Below are positions 20,626 to 30,470 of a stretch of 64,000 nt of DNA, piece after piece. A program made the translations under genes and the position numbers. Within the stretch, counting starts at the first letter, position 1. Every line of letters begins with the position of its first letter. The notes under the pieces were generated by a model that ran no database searches, was not told the DNA's origin, and saw nothing but the letters and a program-made list of their open reading frames with translations. Source of the DNA: Sphaerisporangium krabiense (lineage in GTDB: Bacteria > Actinomycetota > Actinomycetes > Streptosporangiales > Streptosporangiaceae); contig NZ_JACHBR010000001.1 of assembly GCF_014200435.1 (NCBI RefSeq), positions 124,001 through 188,000 of the forward strand, given 5' to 3'.

Positions 20626-22650
20626 TCAGTCGCGGTCGGAGCTGACCGTGGTCTTCTGGACCTGGAGCAGGAACTCGGCGTTGGACTGCGTCTCGCGCAT
20701 CTTCTCCAGCAGGAGCTCCAGCGCCTGCTGCATGTCGAGCGCGTGGAGCACCCGGCGCAGCTTCCAGACGATCTGCAGCTCGTCCCGGGACAGCAGGATC
20801 TCCTCCTTGCGGGTGCCGGACGCGTCGACGTCCACCGCGGGGAAGATCCGCTTGTCGGCCAGGGACCTGTTGAGCTTCAGCTCGGCGTTGCCGGTGCCCT
20901 TGAACTCCTCGAAGATGACCTCGTCCATCTTGGAGCCGGTCTCGACCAGCGCCGTGGCGAGGATCGTCAGCGAGCCGCCGTTCTCGATGTTGCGCGCCGC
21001 GCCGAAGAACCGCTTCGGCGGGTACAGCGCGGTCGAGTCGACACCACCGGACAGGATGCGCCCGGAGGCCGGGGCCGCCAGGTTGTAGGCCCGGCCGAGG
21101 CGGGTGATGGAGTCGAGCAGCACCACGACGTCGTGGCCGAGCTCCACCAGCCGCTTGGCGCGCTCGATGGCGAGCTCGGCGACCGTGGTGTGGTCCTCGG
21201 CGGGACGGTCGAAGGTCGAGTGGATGACCTCGCCCTTCACCGAGCGCTGCATGTCGGTGACCTCTTCCGGCCGCTCGTCGACGAGGACGACCATGAGGTG
21301 GCACTCGGGGTTGTTGCGCGTGATCGCGTTGGCGATCGCCTGGAGGACCATCGTCTTACCGGCCTTGGGCGGCGAGACGATCAGGCCGCGCTGGCCCTTG
21401 CCGATGGGGGCCACCAGGTCGATGATGCGCGTGGTGAGGATGTTGGGGTCGGTCTCCAGCCTCAGGCGCTCCTGCGGATAGAGCGGCGTCAGCTTGGTGA
21501 AGTCCGGCCGGTTGCGCGACTGCTCGGGGTCCATGCCGTTGACCGTGTCGAGCCGGACGAGCGCGTTGAACTTCTCGCGGCGCTCGCCGTCGCGGGGCTG
21601 GCGGACCGCTCCGGTGATCACGTCGCCCTTGCGCAGGCCGTTGCGGCGGATCTGCGCCAGCGAGACGTACACGTCGTTGGCGCCGGGCAGGTAGCCGCTG
21701 GTGCGCACGAACGCGTAGTTGTCGAGGATGTCGAGGATGCCCGCGATGGGGATCAGGACGTCGTCGTCGCCGATCACCGGCTCGTTGCCGTCGAAGCGGT
21801 CGCGGCCCCGGCGGTTGCGCTCCCTGAACCGGCCGCGGCGGCCACGGCGGTCGTCGTCGCCCTGCGGGTCGCCACCGCGCGGGTCGCCGCCGCGCGGGTC
21901 GCCGCCACGCTGGTCGCGGACCTGGTCGCGGTCGCGGTCGCGCCCCTGGGCCTGGTCGCGGTCACGGTCGCGGTCACGGCCCTGCGCCTGGTCACGGGAC
22001 TGCTCGCGGCCCTGCTGGCGGCTGTCGCCCGCGTCGGCGGCCCGCTGCTCCGGACGGCTGTTGTCACCGCGGTTGTCGGGACGGTTGTCGCCGCGCTCGC
22101 GGCGGTCTCCGCGCTCGCCCCTGCTGCGGCGCTCGCGGCGGGACTCGGTGCGCTCGGGGCGCGCTTCCTGCGCGGCGGCCTGGACGGGCTCGGCGGTCAC
22201 GGCGACGGGGGCGGCCTGCTCGGCGGGCTGCGCCTCGGGGGCCGGGGCACGCTCTTCGCGCACTTCGGCGACGGCCTCGGCGGGCGCCGGGCGGGAACGT
22301 TCCCGCCGGGTACGGGTGGGCCGCTCGGCCGGTGGCTCCGCCGTGACGGCGGGAGCGGCGGGAGCGGCGGGGGCCGTGGCGACGGCGGGTGCCTCGGCGA
22401 TGGGAGAGGCACCGTCGGCGGAAACGCCCTGCTTCTCCTGGATGGCCGCGATGAGCTGGCTCTTGCGCATCCGCCCCGTCCCGCTGATGCCCAGGCTCGA
22501 CGCGAGAGCCTGCAACTCGGGCAGCACCATGGCCGCGAGGCCGGTGCCGGAGCGACGGCGCGGCCGGGCCGCGGCGCGGGTGGGGGTGTCGCCGGCGACC
22601 GGCGGCACTGTGCCGGTGGCGTCGGAGAGGAGTTCGGTGGTGTCGCTCAA
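20626..22650 (-). CDS. rho: Transcription termination factor Rho
   Basis: A hexameric RNA helicase that ends transcripts. The 674-residue protein has a Rho_N helix domain at about residues 35-75 ([18 protein letters not shown]). A long disordered Ala/Pro- then Arg/Asp/Gly-rich insertion runs from about 80 to 285. The RNA-binding cold-shock domain follows with [20 protein letters not shown]. The ATPase has the P-loop [13 protein letters not shown], Walker [19 protein letters not shown] and the R-loop region. The basic insert is typical of actinobacterial Rho but repeat-rich here. The start is TTG at 22650 with AAGGA eight bases upstream. Confidence 0.97.
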   Translation of the reverse strand: MSDTTELLSDATGTVPPVAGDTPTRAAARPRRRSGTGLAAMVLPELQALASSLGISGTGRMRKSQLIAAIQEKQGVSADGASPIAEAPAVATAPAAPAAPAVTAEPPAERPTRTRRERSRPAPAEAVAEVREERAPAPEAQPAEQAAPVAVTAEPVQAAAQEARPERTESRRERRSRGERGDRRERGDNRPDNRGDNSRPEQRAADAGDSRQQGREQSRDQAQGRDRDRDRDQAQGRDRDRDQVRDQRGGDPRGGDPRGGDPQGDDDRRGRRGRFRERNRRGRDRFDGNEPVIGDDDVLIPIAGILDILDNYAFVRTSGYLPGANDVYVSLAQIRRNGLRKGDVITGAVRQPRDGERREKFNALVRLDTVNGMDPEQSRNRPDFTKLTPLYPQERLRLETDPNILTTRIIDLVAPIGKGQRGLIVSPPKAGKTMVLQAIANAITRNNPECHLMVVLVDERPEEVTDMQRSVKGEVIHSTFDRPAEDHTTVAELAIERAKRLVELGHDVVVLLDSITRLGRAYNLAAPASGRILSGGVDSTALYPPKRFFGAARNIENGGSLTILATALVETGSKMDEVIFEEFKGTGNAELKLNRSLADKRIFPAVDVDASGTRKEEILLSRDELQIVWKLRRVLHALDMQQALELLLEKMRETQSNAEFLLQVQKTTVSSDRD
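21835..21990 (-). repeat. In-frame repeats in rho coding for RD and GGDPR units
   Basis: Tandem 15-base units coding GGDPR (three copies, 21864-21908) lie next to stretches coding RDRDRD and QGRD units. They make the disordered basic insert at about residues 221-272. The pattern is coding, not an array of external repeats. Confidence 0.75.
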
Positions 22651-23101
22651 CTAAAAGGTCCTTCCCAGGGGTCGGGCGTCGGCCACGATCAGCCAGGCGT
22701 CCCGGTGGTGCGACCCGGCGGGACAGACCGGGTCGGGCTGGACGAACTTCTACGGTGTCGGGAAGCCGGTGCGTCTAACCGGCACAGAGCCGTCACCGTC
22801 GAGATTCGCGAGCCGTTGGGGGCCCGGGGGTCGCCCCCCGGCTGGTTACCGCCGACCAGATGTCGATGCCAGTCGAACGCGCATGTCCCCGATTACGCCG
22901 CTTCTCGACACGCCAACCGGATGTGGACCAACCGGAGGCGATGAATTCGGGAAGCCCGCTGAGCGGCTCGCGTCTGACGACACGAGGCGCGATCCAGCGA
23001 TGTATGGCTGACAAGCACGCACCCGCAACGGGGGCATCTGGTGCGGCTATCAGCCTAACATCACCAGCGCACACTGCTATTCCCTGAAGGTCGAAGATGC
23101 A
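22651..23101. other. Intergenic region between rho and thrB
   Basis: 451 bases without a convincing gene. It must contain the rho promoter and a long rho leader, as seen for rho in other bacteria where the protein controls its own gene. A GC hairpin at 22824-22841 is listed separately. No riboswitch family is recognised. Confidence 0.6.
22824..22841. terminator. GC-rich hairpin in the rho-thrB gap
   Basis: CCGGGGG and CCCCCGG pair across a four-base loop (TCGC), seven base pairs. It lies 260 bases past the thrB stop and 174 bases before the rho start, so it could end thrB transcripts or act in the rho leader. No T run follows. Confidence 0.4.
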
Positions 23102-24034
23102 TCAGCGTGTCTCGGGAAAATGAACGGCCGCACCGGATCGGTCGACGTCCAAAGGCTGGATGTGCCAGTCATTACCCACTTCCGACGCGATCAAATCATG
23201 GGTATCCGGCGTTCCGAACACGAGAACCGTCGGACCGGCCCCCGATACGACCGCGGGAACCCCCGCCACGCGCAGACGTTGTACCAGATCGGCCGTGCCC
23301 GGCATGGCAGGCGCGCGGTAGGCCTGGTGCAGACGATCTTCCGTGGCGGCCAGCAGAACCTCACTCTCCGGACGCTGGGTCAGCGCCGCGATGAGCAGGG
23401 CGGCGCGTCCGGCGTTCGCGGCCGCGTCGGCATGCGGTACGTCCTTCGGCAGGAGCCCGCGCGCCGTCTCGGTGGAGAGCCGGGTTCTCGGCACGAAAAC
23501 CACTGGTCGGACGCCCCCGTGCGGGCTCAGTTCCAGCTTACGCGGCCTTCCGGACAGCTCCGTCCACGCGATGGTGAGGCCACCGGAAAGGCACGGTGCG
23601 ACGTTGTCCGGATGGCCCTCCATCTCGGTGGCCAGCGCGAACACCTCGTCGTCCGTCAGGGCGCCCGCGCCGAGCGCGCGGGCGGCGAGCAGCCCCGCGC
23701 AGATCGCCGCCGAGGACGACCCGAGGCCGCGCGCGTGGGGGATGCGGTTGTGGCAGCGCAGCCGGATGCCGCGCGGCTGCGGCGCGCCCGCCCGGTCGTA
23801 GGCGGCCCGCATCGCCCTGACGATCAGGTGGCCCTCGCCGAGGTCCAGCTCACCGGCGCCTTCGCCCTCGACGGAGACCTGGACCGAGCGCGCGGCGGCG
23901 GAACCGCCCACGTCGTCGTGGACGCTCGCCTCGATCTCGTCGTACAGCGCGAGGGCCAGCCCGAGCGAGTCGAAGCCGGGCCCGAGATTGGCACTGGTGG
24001 CGGGCACGCGGACGACGACGCTGCTCGATGCCAT
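23102..24034 (-). CDS. thrB: Homoserine kinase
   Basis: A GHMP kinase that phosphorylates homoserine for threonine synthesis. The 310 residues include VRVPATSANLGPGFDSLGLAL and the phosphate loop ARGLGSSSAAICAGLLAARA; the C-terminal GAGPTVLVFG is also typical. The ATG at 24034 has GAGGAA just upstream. It follows thrC after an unusually long 402-base gap. Confidence 0.97.
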   Translation of the reverse strand: MASSSVVVRVPATSANLGPGFDSLGLALALYDEIEASVHDDVGGSAAARSVQVSVEGEGAGELDLGEGHLIVRAMRAAYDRAGAPQPRGIRLRCHNRIPHARGLGSSSAAICAGLLAARALGAGALTDDEVFALATEMEGHPDNVAPCLSGGLTIAWTELSGRPRKLELSPHGGVRPVVFVPRTRLSTETARGLLPKDVPHADAAANAGRAALLIAALTQRPESEVLLAATEDRLHQAYRAPAMPGTADLVQRLRVAGVPAVVSGAGPTVLVFGTPDTHDLIASEVGNDWHIQPLDVDRSGAAVHFPETR

Positions 24035-24102
24035 GCGGTTCCTCGGATTCGTGTGGGTGATGTGAGAAAAGTGATCTCGGTTGCGCCGAGACCCGTATTG
24101 AG

Positions 24103-24149
24103 CGATTCACGAGCGCCCGTGAGCGATTCACGCTCATGAACGATTCACG
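24103..24149 (-). promoter_or_regulatory. Three direct repeats of CGATTCACG upstream of thrB
   Basis: Copies at 24103-24111, 24124-24132 and 24141-24149, with start-to-start spacing of 21 and 17 bases. They lie 69-115 bases upstream of the thrB ATG. The first two share a longer GAGCGATTCACG-type core. They could be operator sites for thrB, but no known regulator site is recognised. Confidence 0.4.
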
Positions 24150-24341
24150 AACGCCGTTTCCCGGGGGTTTCCGGGCGCGCCCCAGGGGGCACCGGTCACG
24201 GGCCCGAGGGCGAACGCCGTTGTTCTCGGGGTGACGCCCGTGAGGACAGGGGTCACCGGGCGGGATCCTCGGGGGTCGTCGCGAAACCCGCGGCCGTCCT
24301 TGGCCGGCGCTCCCCCGGGTACCCCGTATCCGGCGCCAGGA

Positions 24342-24361
24342 GACCGGCGGCCCTGCCGGTC
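24342..24361 (-). terminator. Hairpin after thrC
   Basis: GACCGGC and GCCGGTC pair across a six-base loop, followed on the minus strand by mixed sequence. It is 75 bases past the thrC stop and fits a terminator that separates thrC from thrB. Confidence 0.5.
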
Positions 24362-24436
24362 CTTCCCACGCTTTTCCGGGTGTCGCCGGACATGATGCCG
24401 GGTCGGCCGCGATTCGTCCAGGGGTGGACGGGGGTG

Positions 24437-25495
24437 TCAGGCCAGTTCGAGCGCGCCCGCGGCGGCGAAGGCGTCGACGGGGATCGTCAGCGGGGTCGGC
24501 GCCCCGGAGATGGCCCAGTCGGGGTCCTTGAGGCCGTTGCCGGTGACCGTGCAGACCACGCGCTCGCCGTGCCGCAGCATGCCCTGCTCGTGGGCCTGGA
24601 GCAGGCCGGCCACGCTCGCGGCGGAGGCCAGCTCGACGAACACGCCCTCTTCCTGCGCGAGGAGCTTGTACGCCGTGGCGATCTGGCGGTCGGTGACGGC
24701 CTGGATGTCGCCGCCGGACTCGTCGCGGGCCGCCTCGGCGAGCCGCCAGGACGCGGGGTTGCCGATGCGGATGGCCGTGGCGATCGTGTGCGGGTGGGTG
24801 ACCGGGGCGCCCTGGACGATGGGCGCCGCGCCGCTGGCCTGGAAGCCGAGCATGCGCGGGGTGCGGGTGGCGACGCCGTCGCCGGCGTACTCGCGGTAGC
24901 CCATCCAGTAGGCGGAGATGTTGCCCGCGTTGCCGACGGGGATGCAGTGGACGTCGGGCGCGTCGCCGAGGGCGTCGACGATCTCGAACGCGGCGGTCTT
25001 CTGTCCCTGGAGCCGGTGGGGGTTCACCGAGTTGACCAGGGCGATCGGGAAGTTCTCCGCGAGCTTCCTGGTCATTTCGAGGCAGTCGTCGAAGGAGCCG
25101 TCGACCTGGAGGAGCTTGGCGCCGTGCACGAGGGCCTGGGCGAGCTTGCCCATGGCGATCTTGCCGCGCGGGACCAGGACCGCGCAGGTGAGCCCGGCGC
25201 GTACGGCGTAGGCCGCGGCCGAGGCGCTGGTGTTGCCGGTGGAGGCGCAGATGACCGCCTTGGCGCCCTCTTCGACCGCCTTGCTGATGGCCACGGTCAT
25301 GCCCCGGTCCTTGAAGCTGCCGGTGGGGTTGAGGCCCTCGACCTTGAGGTGGACCTCGCAGCCGGTCAGGTCGGACAGGCGCCGCGCGGGGACGAGCGGC
25401 GTGCCCCCCTCCAGCAGGGTGACCACGGGCGTCGTCGCGGTCACGGGGAGCCTGTCACGGTATTCCTCGATGAGGCCACGCCATGCCCTGAACAT
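24437..25495 (-). CDS. thrC: Threonine synthase
   Basis: A PLP enzyme turning O-phosphohomoserine into threonine. The 352 residues include [20 protein letters not shown] with the PLP lysine Lys62. Also typical are [13 protein letters not shown] and the phosphate-binding [14 protein letters not shown]. The ATG at 25495 has GGAGGAG upstream. In most actinobacteria this gene directly follows hom; here a 5-kb glycosyltransferase island lies between them. Confidence 0.97.
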   Translation of the reverse strand: MFRAWRGLIEEYRDRLPVTATTPVVTLLEGGTPLVPARRLSDLTGCEVHLKVEGLNPTGSFKDRGMTVAISKAVEEGAKAVICASTGNTSASAAAYAVRAGLTCAVLVPRGKIAMGKLAQALVHGAKLLQVDGSFDDCLEMTRKLAENFPIALVNSVNPHRLQGQKTAAFEIVDALGDAPDVHCIPVGNAGNISAYWMGYREYAGDGVATRTPRMLGFQASGAAPIVQGAPVTHPHTIATAIRIGNPASWRLAEAARDESGGDIQAVTDRQIATAYKLLAQEEGVFVELASAASVAGLLQAHEQGMLRHGERVVCTVTGNGLKDPDWAISGAPTPLTIPVDAFAAAGALELA

Positions 25496-25883
25496 CGTCG
25501 CTCCTCCCGCGCCCGGCCGGGCGATCGTCGCCCGGGCGGCGCGTAACCATGGGTCCGCTACCAGCGGTATCAGGACACCGAGTCTACGGGGACGCCCACG
25601 GCGCCGCGTCCGTTGTCCACAGGCTGGACGGGCGTTTCCCCTTCGCGCGCGGGTGCGGCGCCGCTCGGGGAATGTTCGGCGCTACCTGTCATGACCACGA
25701 AAAAGCAGTACAACTCACTCTTTACCGCCATTTACCAATAATTGGGAAAGGGTCGCATGATCAGCGAGATCGCGGGAACGCTGCGTCCCGCCACCGCTCT
25801 CCCGCGGCTCTTACGAAGCTCTCAGGATCCTTGGGTATGGTCGGCACCCGGCGGCGAAGCGAACCGACGAAGGAGCGACCACC
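25496..25883. other. Divergent promoter region of thrC and a glycosyltransferase gene
   Basis: 388 bases without a secure gene. The stretch 25690-25760 is clearly less GC-rich than its surroundings and is the best place for the plus-strand promoter. It also contains a 16-codon open frame (25691-25741) without a ribosome site, which I do not call as a gene. Confidence 0.55.
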
Positions 25884-27476
25884 GTGCCCGTCCCCCCGCG
25901 GACGGGACCGGCGACCACCGGTCTCGACCAGGGAAAGCCCACGACCGGTGGCCGAGGCGACCGGCCCAGAATCCGCCACAACGACTACTCCCCGCTCGTC
26001 CCGCCCCCGCTCGGCGGGTGGGAGCCCGAGCTGCCGGTGAGCGTGGTCATCCCGGCCCACGGCGGGCAGCACCGGCTCGACCTCACGCTCGCCGCCCTCG
26101 CCGCGCAGACCTACCCGGCCGGGCTGCTGGAGGTCATCGTCGTGGACGACGGCAGCGAGCCGCCCCTGCGCCTGCCGCACGACCGCCCCGAGAACACCCG
26201 GCTCGTGCCCGCCGCGCCCGGCGGCTGGGGGACGGCGCACGCCCTCAACACCGGCGCCGCCCAGGCCGAGGGCGCGGTGATCCAGCGCCTCGACTCCGAC
26301 ATGGTGATCTGCCGCGAGCACATCGAGGCGCTGGCGCGCTGGCACCACCTCACCGACTACGTCGTGACCATCGGCGCCAAGGTCTTCCTGGACGAGCCCC
26401 CGCTCACCGCCGCGCGGGTGCGCGCCGCCGTGGCCGCGGGCGAGCTGGACTCGCTCTTCGACATGGCGGCCGCGATCCCCAGCAGCACCGAGGCGACGAT
26501 CCGCCGCCTGGACGGGCTGCGCACCAGCAAGAACCCCTACCACGTCTGCACCGGCCCCACCGTGTCGCTGCGCCGCGACCTGTTCCGCGCGGCCGGGGGC
26601 CTGGACCCCGCCGTGCTGCGCGGCGAGGACACCGAGTTCGCCTACCGCCTGGCGATGCGCGGGGCCGTCTTCGTCCCCGACATGGCGGCCCGGGCCGTTC
26701 ACCTGGGCATCCCCGCCCAGCGCCTCGACCGCGACGCCACCGTGCGCGTGGTCGCGCCCTTCCTGGCCCAGCGGGTGCCGCTGCGACGCGACCTGCGCAA
26801 GGAGCGCGGCAGGCGCTGGCTGGTCCCCTACGTCGAGGTCGTGCTGGACGCCACCGGCCGCGCCGAGCCGGAGGTCCGCGCGGCCGTCGGCGCGGCGCTG
26901 AACGGCGGCCTGCCCGACGTCGCGGTCACGCTCCTCGGGCCGTGGGCGTCCCTCACCGACGGCCGTCACCCCGTGCTCGGCGACCCGCACTTCGAGGCGC
27001 GGCTGATCCGCGAGCAGTTCCGGCACGACCCCGCCGTCACGCTGGCCGCCGAGGCGCCGCGCGACCCCGCCCCCGTCCCGTTCCGCTACACCGGTCCCGT
27101 GGACGTCCCCCTGGCGCGGCGCACCCTGGAACAGATGATCAAGACGCTGTCCGAGACGCGGGCCGGGCTGCTGGTGGTCGAGTTCCCCGACGGCCGCACC
27201 GCCCGCCTCGAACGCACCGAGGCGGTGAACCGCGCCCGCCTGCTCGCCGCGGAGGGCGAGGACCTCGCCGAGGTCATCGAACTCACCCACGGCGTGCGGC
27301 ACGCGGCGTCGGCGGAGTACTGGCCCTCCCCCGCCAAGGACGAGGGCGGGTCCCAGCAGGCTCCGCGACGGTCCGCCGGCGGTGACGGCCGCGCCACCCG
27401 GGACGGCGGCCCCGCGTCCCCCGGAGCCCCGGAGAAGCTGGTCAGAAGGCTCAGAACGGCCCTGCGCGGACGCTGA
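25884..27476 (+). CDS. Family 2 glycosyltransferase
   Basis: A 530-residue GT-A enzyme. After a disordered N-terminus, the catalytic domain starts at about residue 50 with LPVSVVIPAHGGQHRLDLTL. It has VIVVDDGSEPP (nucleotide-sugar Asp pair), the DxD motif in RLDSDMVICREH, and ED in LRGEDTEFAYRLA, the usual acceptor-base region. No membrane span is seen, so it probably works at the inner face of the membrane. The GTG at 25884 has AAGGAG eight bases before it. It is convergent with, and homologous to, the next glycosyltransferase gene. The sugar and acceptor are unknown. Confidence 0.88.
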   Translation: MPVPPRTGPATTGLDQGKPTTGGRGDRPRIRHNDYSPLVPPPLGGWEPELPVSVVIPAHGGQHRLDLTLAALAAQTYPAGLLEVIVVDDGSEPPLRLPHDRPENTRLVPAAPGGWGTAHALNTGAAQAEGAVIQRLDSDMVICREHIEALARWHHLTDYVVTIGAKVFLDEPPLTAARVRAAVAAGELDSLFDMAAAIPSSTEATIRRLDGLRTSKNPYHVCTGPTVSLRRDLFRAAGGLDPAVLRGEDTEFAYRLAMRGAVFVPDMAARAVHLGIPAQRLDRDATVRVVAPFLAQRVPLRRDLRKERGRRWLVPYVEVVLDATGRAEPEVRAAVGAALNGGLPDVAVTLLGPWASLTDGRHPVLGDPHFEARLIREQFRHDPAVTLAAEAPRDPAPVPFRYTGPVDVPLARRTLEQMIKTLSETRAGLLVVEFPDGRTARLERTEAVNRARLLAAEGEDLAEVIELTHGVRHAASAEYWPSPAKDEGGSQQAPRRSAGGDGRATRDGGPASPGAPEKLVRRLRTALRGR

Positions 27477-27591
27477 GGACCCGCCTGCCGCGCCACAAGG
27501 GTCTCCCGTCCGGCCCGCCGCCCCGGCCGACTCGCAGTCGCTGTCGGACCTCCCGCCCGACAGGCGCTCGCCCGGGCCTCCGGCGGGCTGC

Positions 27592-29343
27592 TCAGGTGTC
27601 CTGGGTGCCGGCGGGGCCGGCCGGGCCGGTGCGGCGGGCCGAGATGCGCTTGATCACCGTGCGCAGGCGGCTCGCCTTGAGCCGGGCGACCTCCTTGCGC
27701 AGCCCGCCCACCTCGCGCCGCAGGTCGACGGCCGACTTGCGCCACCGCCCCGCCTCCTCGCGCCACTTGGCGATCTGGCCGCGCAGGCGCTCGGCCTCCT
27801 TGGTGAGCCTGGCGATCTCCGCCTCGGCCTCCAGGCGCGCCCGGTAGGACATGCGGCGGCCCTTGATCTGCGGCGCCTCGCCGGCGGGCACGAACCCCAG
27901 GGTCTCGCCGTCGGTCCACAGCGCCCCGTACACCTCGTCCACGAGGTCGTCCAAGGCGTCCGGGATGTCCGAAGTCCCCCACCCCTCAACGGTGTCCGAC
28001 GCCTGGGAAGCCGCCGAGGCGCCGGGGACATGAGTGGTCTCCGGGGTGCCGGACGCCGCGGCGGTGAGTTCGGCGCGCTCGAAGGCGGAGCGCCGTTCCA
28101 GGCGGGCCGTGACCAGGCCCTGCGGCCCCTCGGCGAGCAGCACGCCGACCAGCCCGTGGTCGCCCTCGACGGCCAGGTCGAGCAGCCGGGCGAGGGTGTC
28201 CTCGCCGGGCGCCCACCCCGCGGGCAGGCGCAGCCGGTACGGCGCGAGGCGCGTGGGCTCGGCGGAGGCGAACCGCACCCGCGCGTCGTGGGCGTAGTGC
28301 CCGTGCAGCAGCGTGAGGTCGAGCCGGGGATCGTTCAGCGGGGCCCTGCGGTCGGGCGTGAGCGTGTCCCAGGGCCCGGCGAGCACCACCGACACGTCGG
28401 GGACGGTGCCGGCGAGCACGGCGTCCACGGTCGCGCGCGTCTCGTCGTACCCCTCGGCCGCCACCACGACGTCGAGGTAGGGGACCTTCCACTGGCGGGT
28501 GGGGTGGCCGCGCAGCCAGCGGTAGTGGGGGACGCGGTCGCCGATGAGGGCGTGGCTGACCCGGTCGATGCGCTCCTTGTCGCGCATGCGCATGGACGGG
28601 CCGAGGTGGTAGCCCTTGGCCAGCGGCTCGGGGACGAACACCGCCCCGGCCTGGGCGAGCCGGTAGCCCATCTCGGTGTCCTGGCCGAGGGGCAGGTCGA
28701 CGTCCATAGGGCCGGCCCGCTCGATCAGCCGCCTGTTGACCGAGGTCGCGCCGCCGACGTGCAGGCTGAAGGCCCGGCTGGGCGCCTGCGTGAGCCCGCG
28801 GGTGCGCCCGACCAGGTCCACGAGCCATTCGTGCGGCTCGGCGGGCTCGAACAGCTCGGCCAGGTCCTTGCCCGCCGCGACGACCTCGGGCGCGGGCAGG
28901 GCGGCCGTGGTGAAGCGCAAGTAGCTCGTGACGACGAGGTAGGGGGCGAGGTGGTGCCAGCGCATGTGGGCCTCGACCTCGCGGGGGTCGGCGACCACGT
29001 CGGAGTCGAGCCAGTGGACGACGTCGCCGGTCGCCGCGGCCAGCCCGGCGTTGCGCGCCTCCGCCCTGCCGGGCGTGTCGCAGACGATCAGCCGCGTGCC
29101 CGCGGGACGGATCGGCGGCAGGCGCAACGCGGGGCTGCTGCCGTTGTCGACGACGATGACGTCGAGCAGATCGGCGGGGTAGGTCTGGGCGGCGAGGGCG
29201 GCAAGGACCAGGTCGAGCTTGTCCTGCGCGCCGTGCGCGGGGACGACCACGCTGACCCGCAGCGAGGGGGTCCAGGCGCCGAGCGCGGGCGGGTCGAGCA
29301 CGGTGTAGTCGTTGCCGCGCACGTGCCGCGACCTGGGGGTCAC
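27592..29343 (-). CDS. Family 2 glycosyltransferase with C-terminal coiled coil
   Basis: A 583-residue GT-A enzyme. The catalytic half (residues 1-300) has VSVVVPAHGAQDKLDL, VIVVDNGSSPA, the DxD in HWLDSDVVADPRE, and LGQDTEMGYRLA. From about residue 490 it carries a long charged coiled coil (EAEIARLTKEAERLRGQIAK and following) ending in a basic SRLRTVIKR patch. Such tails often hold enzymes together or to the membrane. It starts at GTG 29343 and overlaps the stop of the upstream glycosyltransferase gene by four bases (GTGA). It resembles the convergent glycosyltransferase over most of its length. Confidence 0.88.
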   Translation of the reverse strand: MTPRSRHVRGNDYTVLDPPALGAWTPSLRVSVVVPAHGAQDKLDLVLAALAAQTYPADLLDVIVVDNGSSPALRLPPIRPAGTRLIVCDTPGRAEARNAGLAAATGDVVHWLDSDVVADPREVEAHMRWHHLAPYLVVTSYLRFTTAALPAPEVVAAGKDLAELFEPAEPHEWLVDLVGRTRGLTQAPSRAFSLHVGGATSVNRRLIERAGPMDVDLPLGQDTEMGYRLAQAGAVFVPEPLAKGYHLGPSMRMRDKERIDRVSHALIGDRVPHYRWLRGHPTRQWKVPYLDVVVAAEGYDETRATVDAVLAGTVPDVSVVLAGPWDTLTPDRRAPLNDPRLDLTLLHGHYAHDARVRFASAEPTRLAPYRLRLPAGWAPGEDTLARLLDLAVEGDHGLVGVLLAEGPQGLVTARLERRSAFERAELTAAASGTPETTHVPGASAASQASDTVEGWGTSDIPDALDDLVDEVYGALWTDGETLGFVPAGEAPQIKGRRMSYRARLEAEAEIARLTKEAERLRGQIAKWREEAGRWRKSAVDLRREVGGLRKEVARLKASRLRTVIKRISARRTGPAGPAGTQDT

Positions 29344-30470
29344 GGGGCTTCCAGGACCAGGCTCGGCCGGAACCCGCGCCACTGGTTGGTCGCCACGCGC
29401 AGGAAGTGCGCCAGGGGGAGCTGCCAGGTGTGGTCGGCGGCGATGGTGCGCCGCAGGACGTACCCCAGCCCCTGGGTGCGGTAGATGCGGGCCCCGGCGG
29501 CGTGGGCGGTCTTGAGGAACTGGGCGTCCACGCCCCGTGCCACCCCCTCGAAACCGCCGATCTCCTGAAACTTCGCCCGAGCGAGGAAGATCGTACCCCC
29601 GGCCACGTGATCCGACCAGATCTCGCTGGTGTAGTCCGTGCGGCGCACCGTGACGCCGAGCGGCTCCAGGTAGAAGAACTCCGCCGCCGTCCCCACGATG
29701 TCGGCGCCGCTGTAGGACCGCGCCATGATCAGGTCGGCCAGGTGCTCCGGGGAGTACCAGTCGTCGTCGTCCCACTTGGCGATCTCGTCGCCCGACGCCA
29801 TGTCCGCCGCCCGGTCCAGCACCTCGCCGAACGGCGTGGCGGCGTCCGCCTCGCGCACCGTCACCGGCAGGGGGAACTCCTCCAGTGCCCGCCGCACGTC
29901 CGGGTGCGCGGCCGGGACGCCGTGCAGGCCGAGCACGACCTCGACGTCCACGTGCCGCTGCCGGGCGATCTGGCCGAGCGCCGAGCCGAGCAGCTCGGGG
30001 CGCTTGCTGGACATGACCACGCTGACCTTGGGCACGGGCCCGGCGGGCCCGCGCAGGGCGTGGCGGCGCAGGCGCAGGCTGTGCTCCTCGCGCCGCAGGT
30101 CGCTCACCGAGCGCACGGACGCGTCACGGGGACCGGGCGCCCACGAGGTGAGCGTCACCGCCAGGTCGGGGGCGGCCTCCTTGAACCAGGAGGGGACCTC
30201 GTCGGCGTACACCGGCACGCCGGCCGCCGCGAGGCCCAGCACCGTCCCCAGCACCGTTTCCGGCGCCGTTTCCCGCACCGTCTCCTGGGCCTCCGGCCAG
30301 CGGACGCGCAGCCCCTCCAGGGGGCGCAGGCCCGCGACGGAGGCGGCCGTCAGCGGGAGATCGGCCGCCTCGCCGCCGAGCACGGGACGCCCGTCCGGGA
30401 AGGCCAGGTCGGCGGGACCTTCCGTGGGCGTACGCGTGTAGCCGAGCGGTGTCGGGTCACCCTCTGCCAC
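29340..30470 (-). CDS. Family 2 glycosyltransferase with a DDDDW motif
   Basis: A 376-residue protein. The N-terminal 150 residues look like a degenerate Rossmann domain. The GT-A domain follows, with VSVVMSSKRPELLGSALGQI, the metal motif KWDDDDWYSPEHLADL, and GGTIFLARAKFQEIGGF. I start at GTG 30470, because AAGGGAG lies just before it; the ATG at 30488 upstream is the alternative and its codons contain that ribosome site. It overlaps the next glycosyltransferase gene by four bases, so the two are coupled. It follows hom on the same strand but belongs functionally to the glycan island. Confidence 0.85.
   Translation of the reverse strand: MAEGDPTPLGYTRTPTEGPADLAFPDGRPVLGGEAADLPLTAASVAGLRPLEGLRVRWPEAQETVRETAPETVLGTVLGLAAAGVPVYADEVPSWFKEAAPDLAVTLTSWAPGPRDASVRSVSDLRREEHSLRLRRHALRGPAGPVPKVSVVMSSKRPELLGSALGQIARQRHVDVEVVLGLHGVPAAHPDVRRALEEFPLPVTVREADAATPFGEVLDRAADMASGDEIAKWDDDDWYSPEHLADLIMARSYSGADIVGTAAEFFYLEPLGVTVRRTDYTSEIWSDHVAGGTIFLARAKFQEIGGFEGVARGVDAQFLKTAHAAGARIYRTQGLGYVLRRTIAADHTWQLPLAHFLRVATNQWRGFRPSLVLEAP

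Larger units (their letters stand above)
24035..24436. other. Intergenic region between thrC and thrB
   Basis: 402 bases without a gene between two genes of one pathway on the same strand. It contains three direct copies of CGATTCACG close to thrB and a hairpin close to thrC, both listed separately. The arrangement suggests thrB has its own promoter here. Confidence 0.6.

Noticed and set aside
21835-21990. Possible non-coding tandem repeat or CRISPR-like array
   Set aside because: The repeats are in frame inside rho and code for its disordered insert.
25691-25741. A 16-residue peptide gene
   Set aside because: It has no ribosome site and its codons are unlike those of its neighbours; a chance frame in an AT-rich promoter is more likely.
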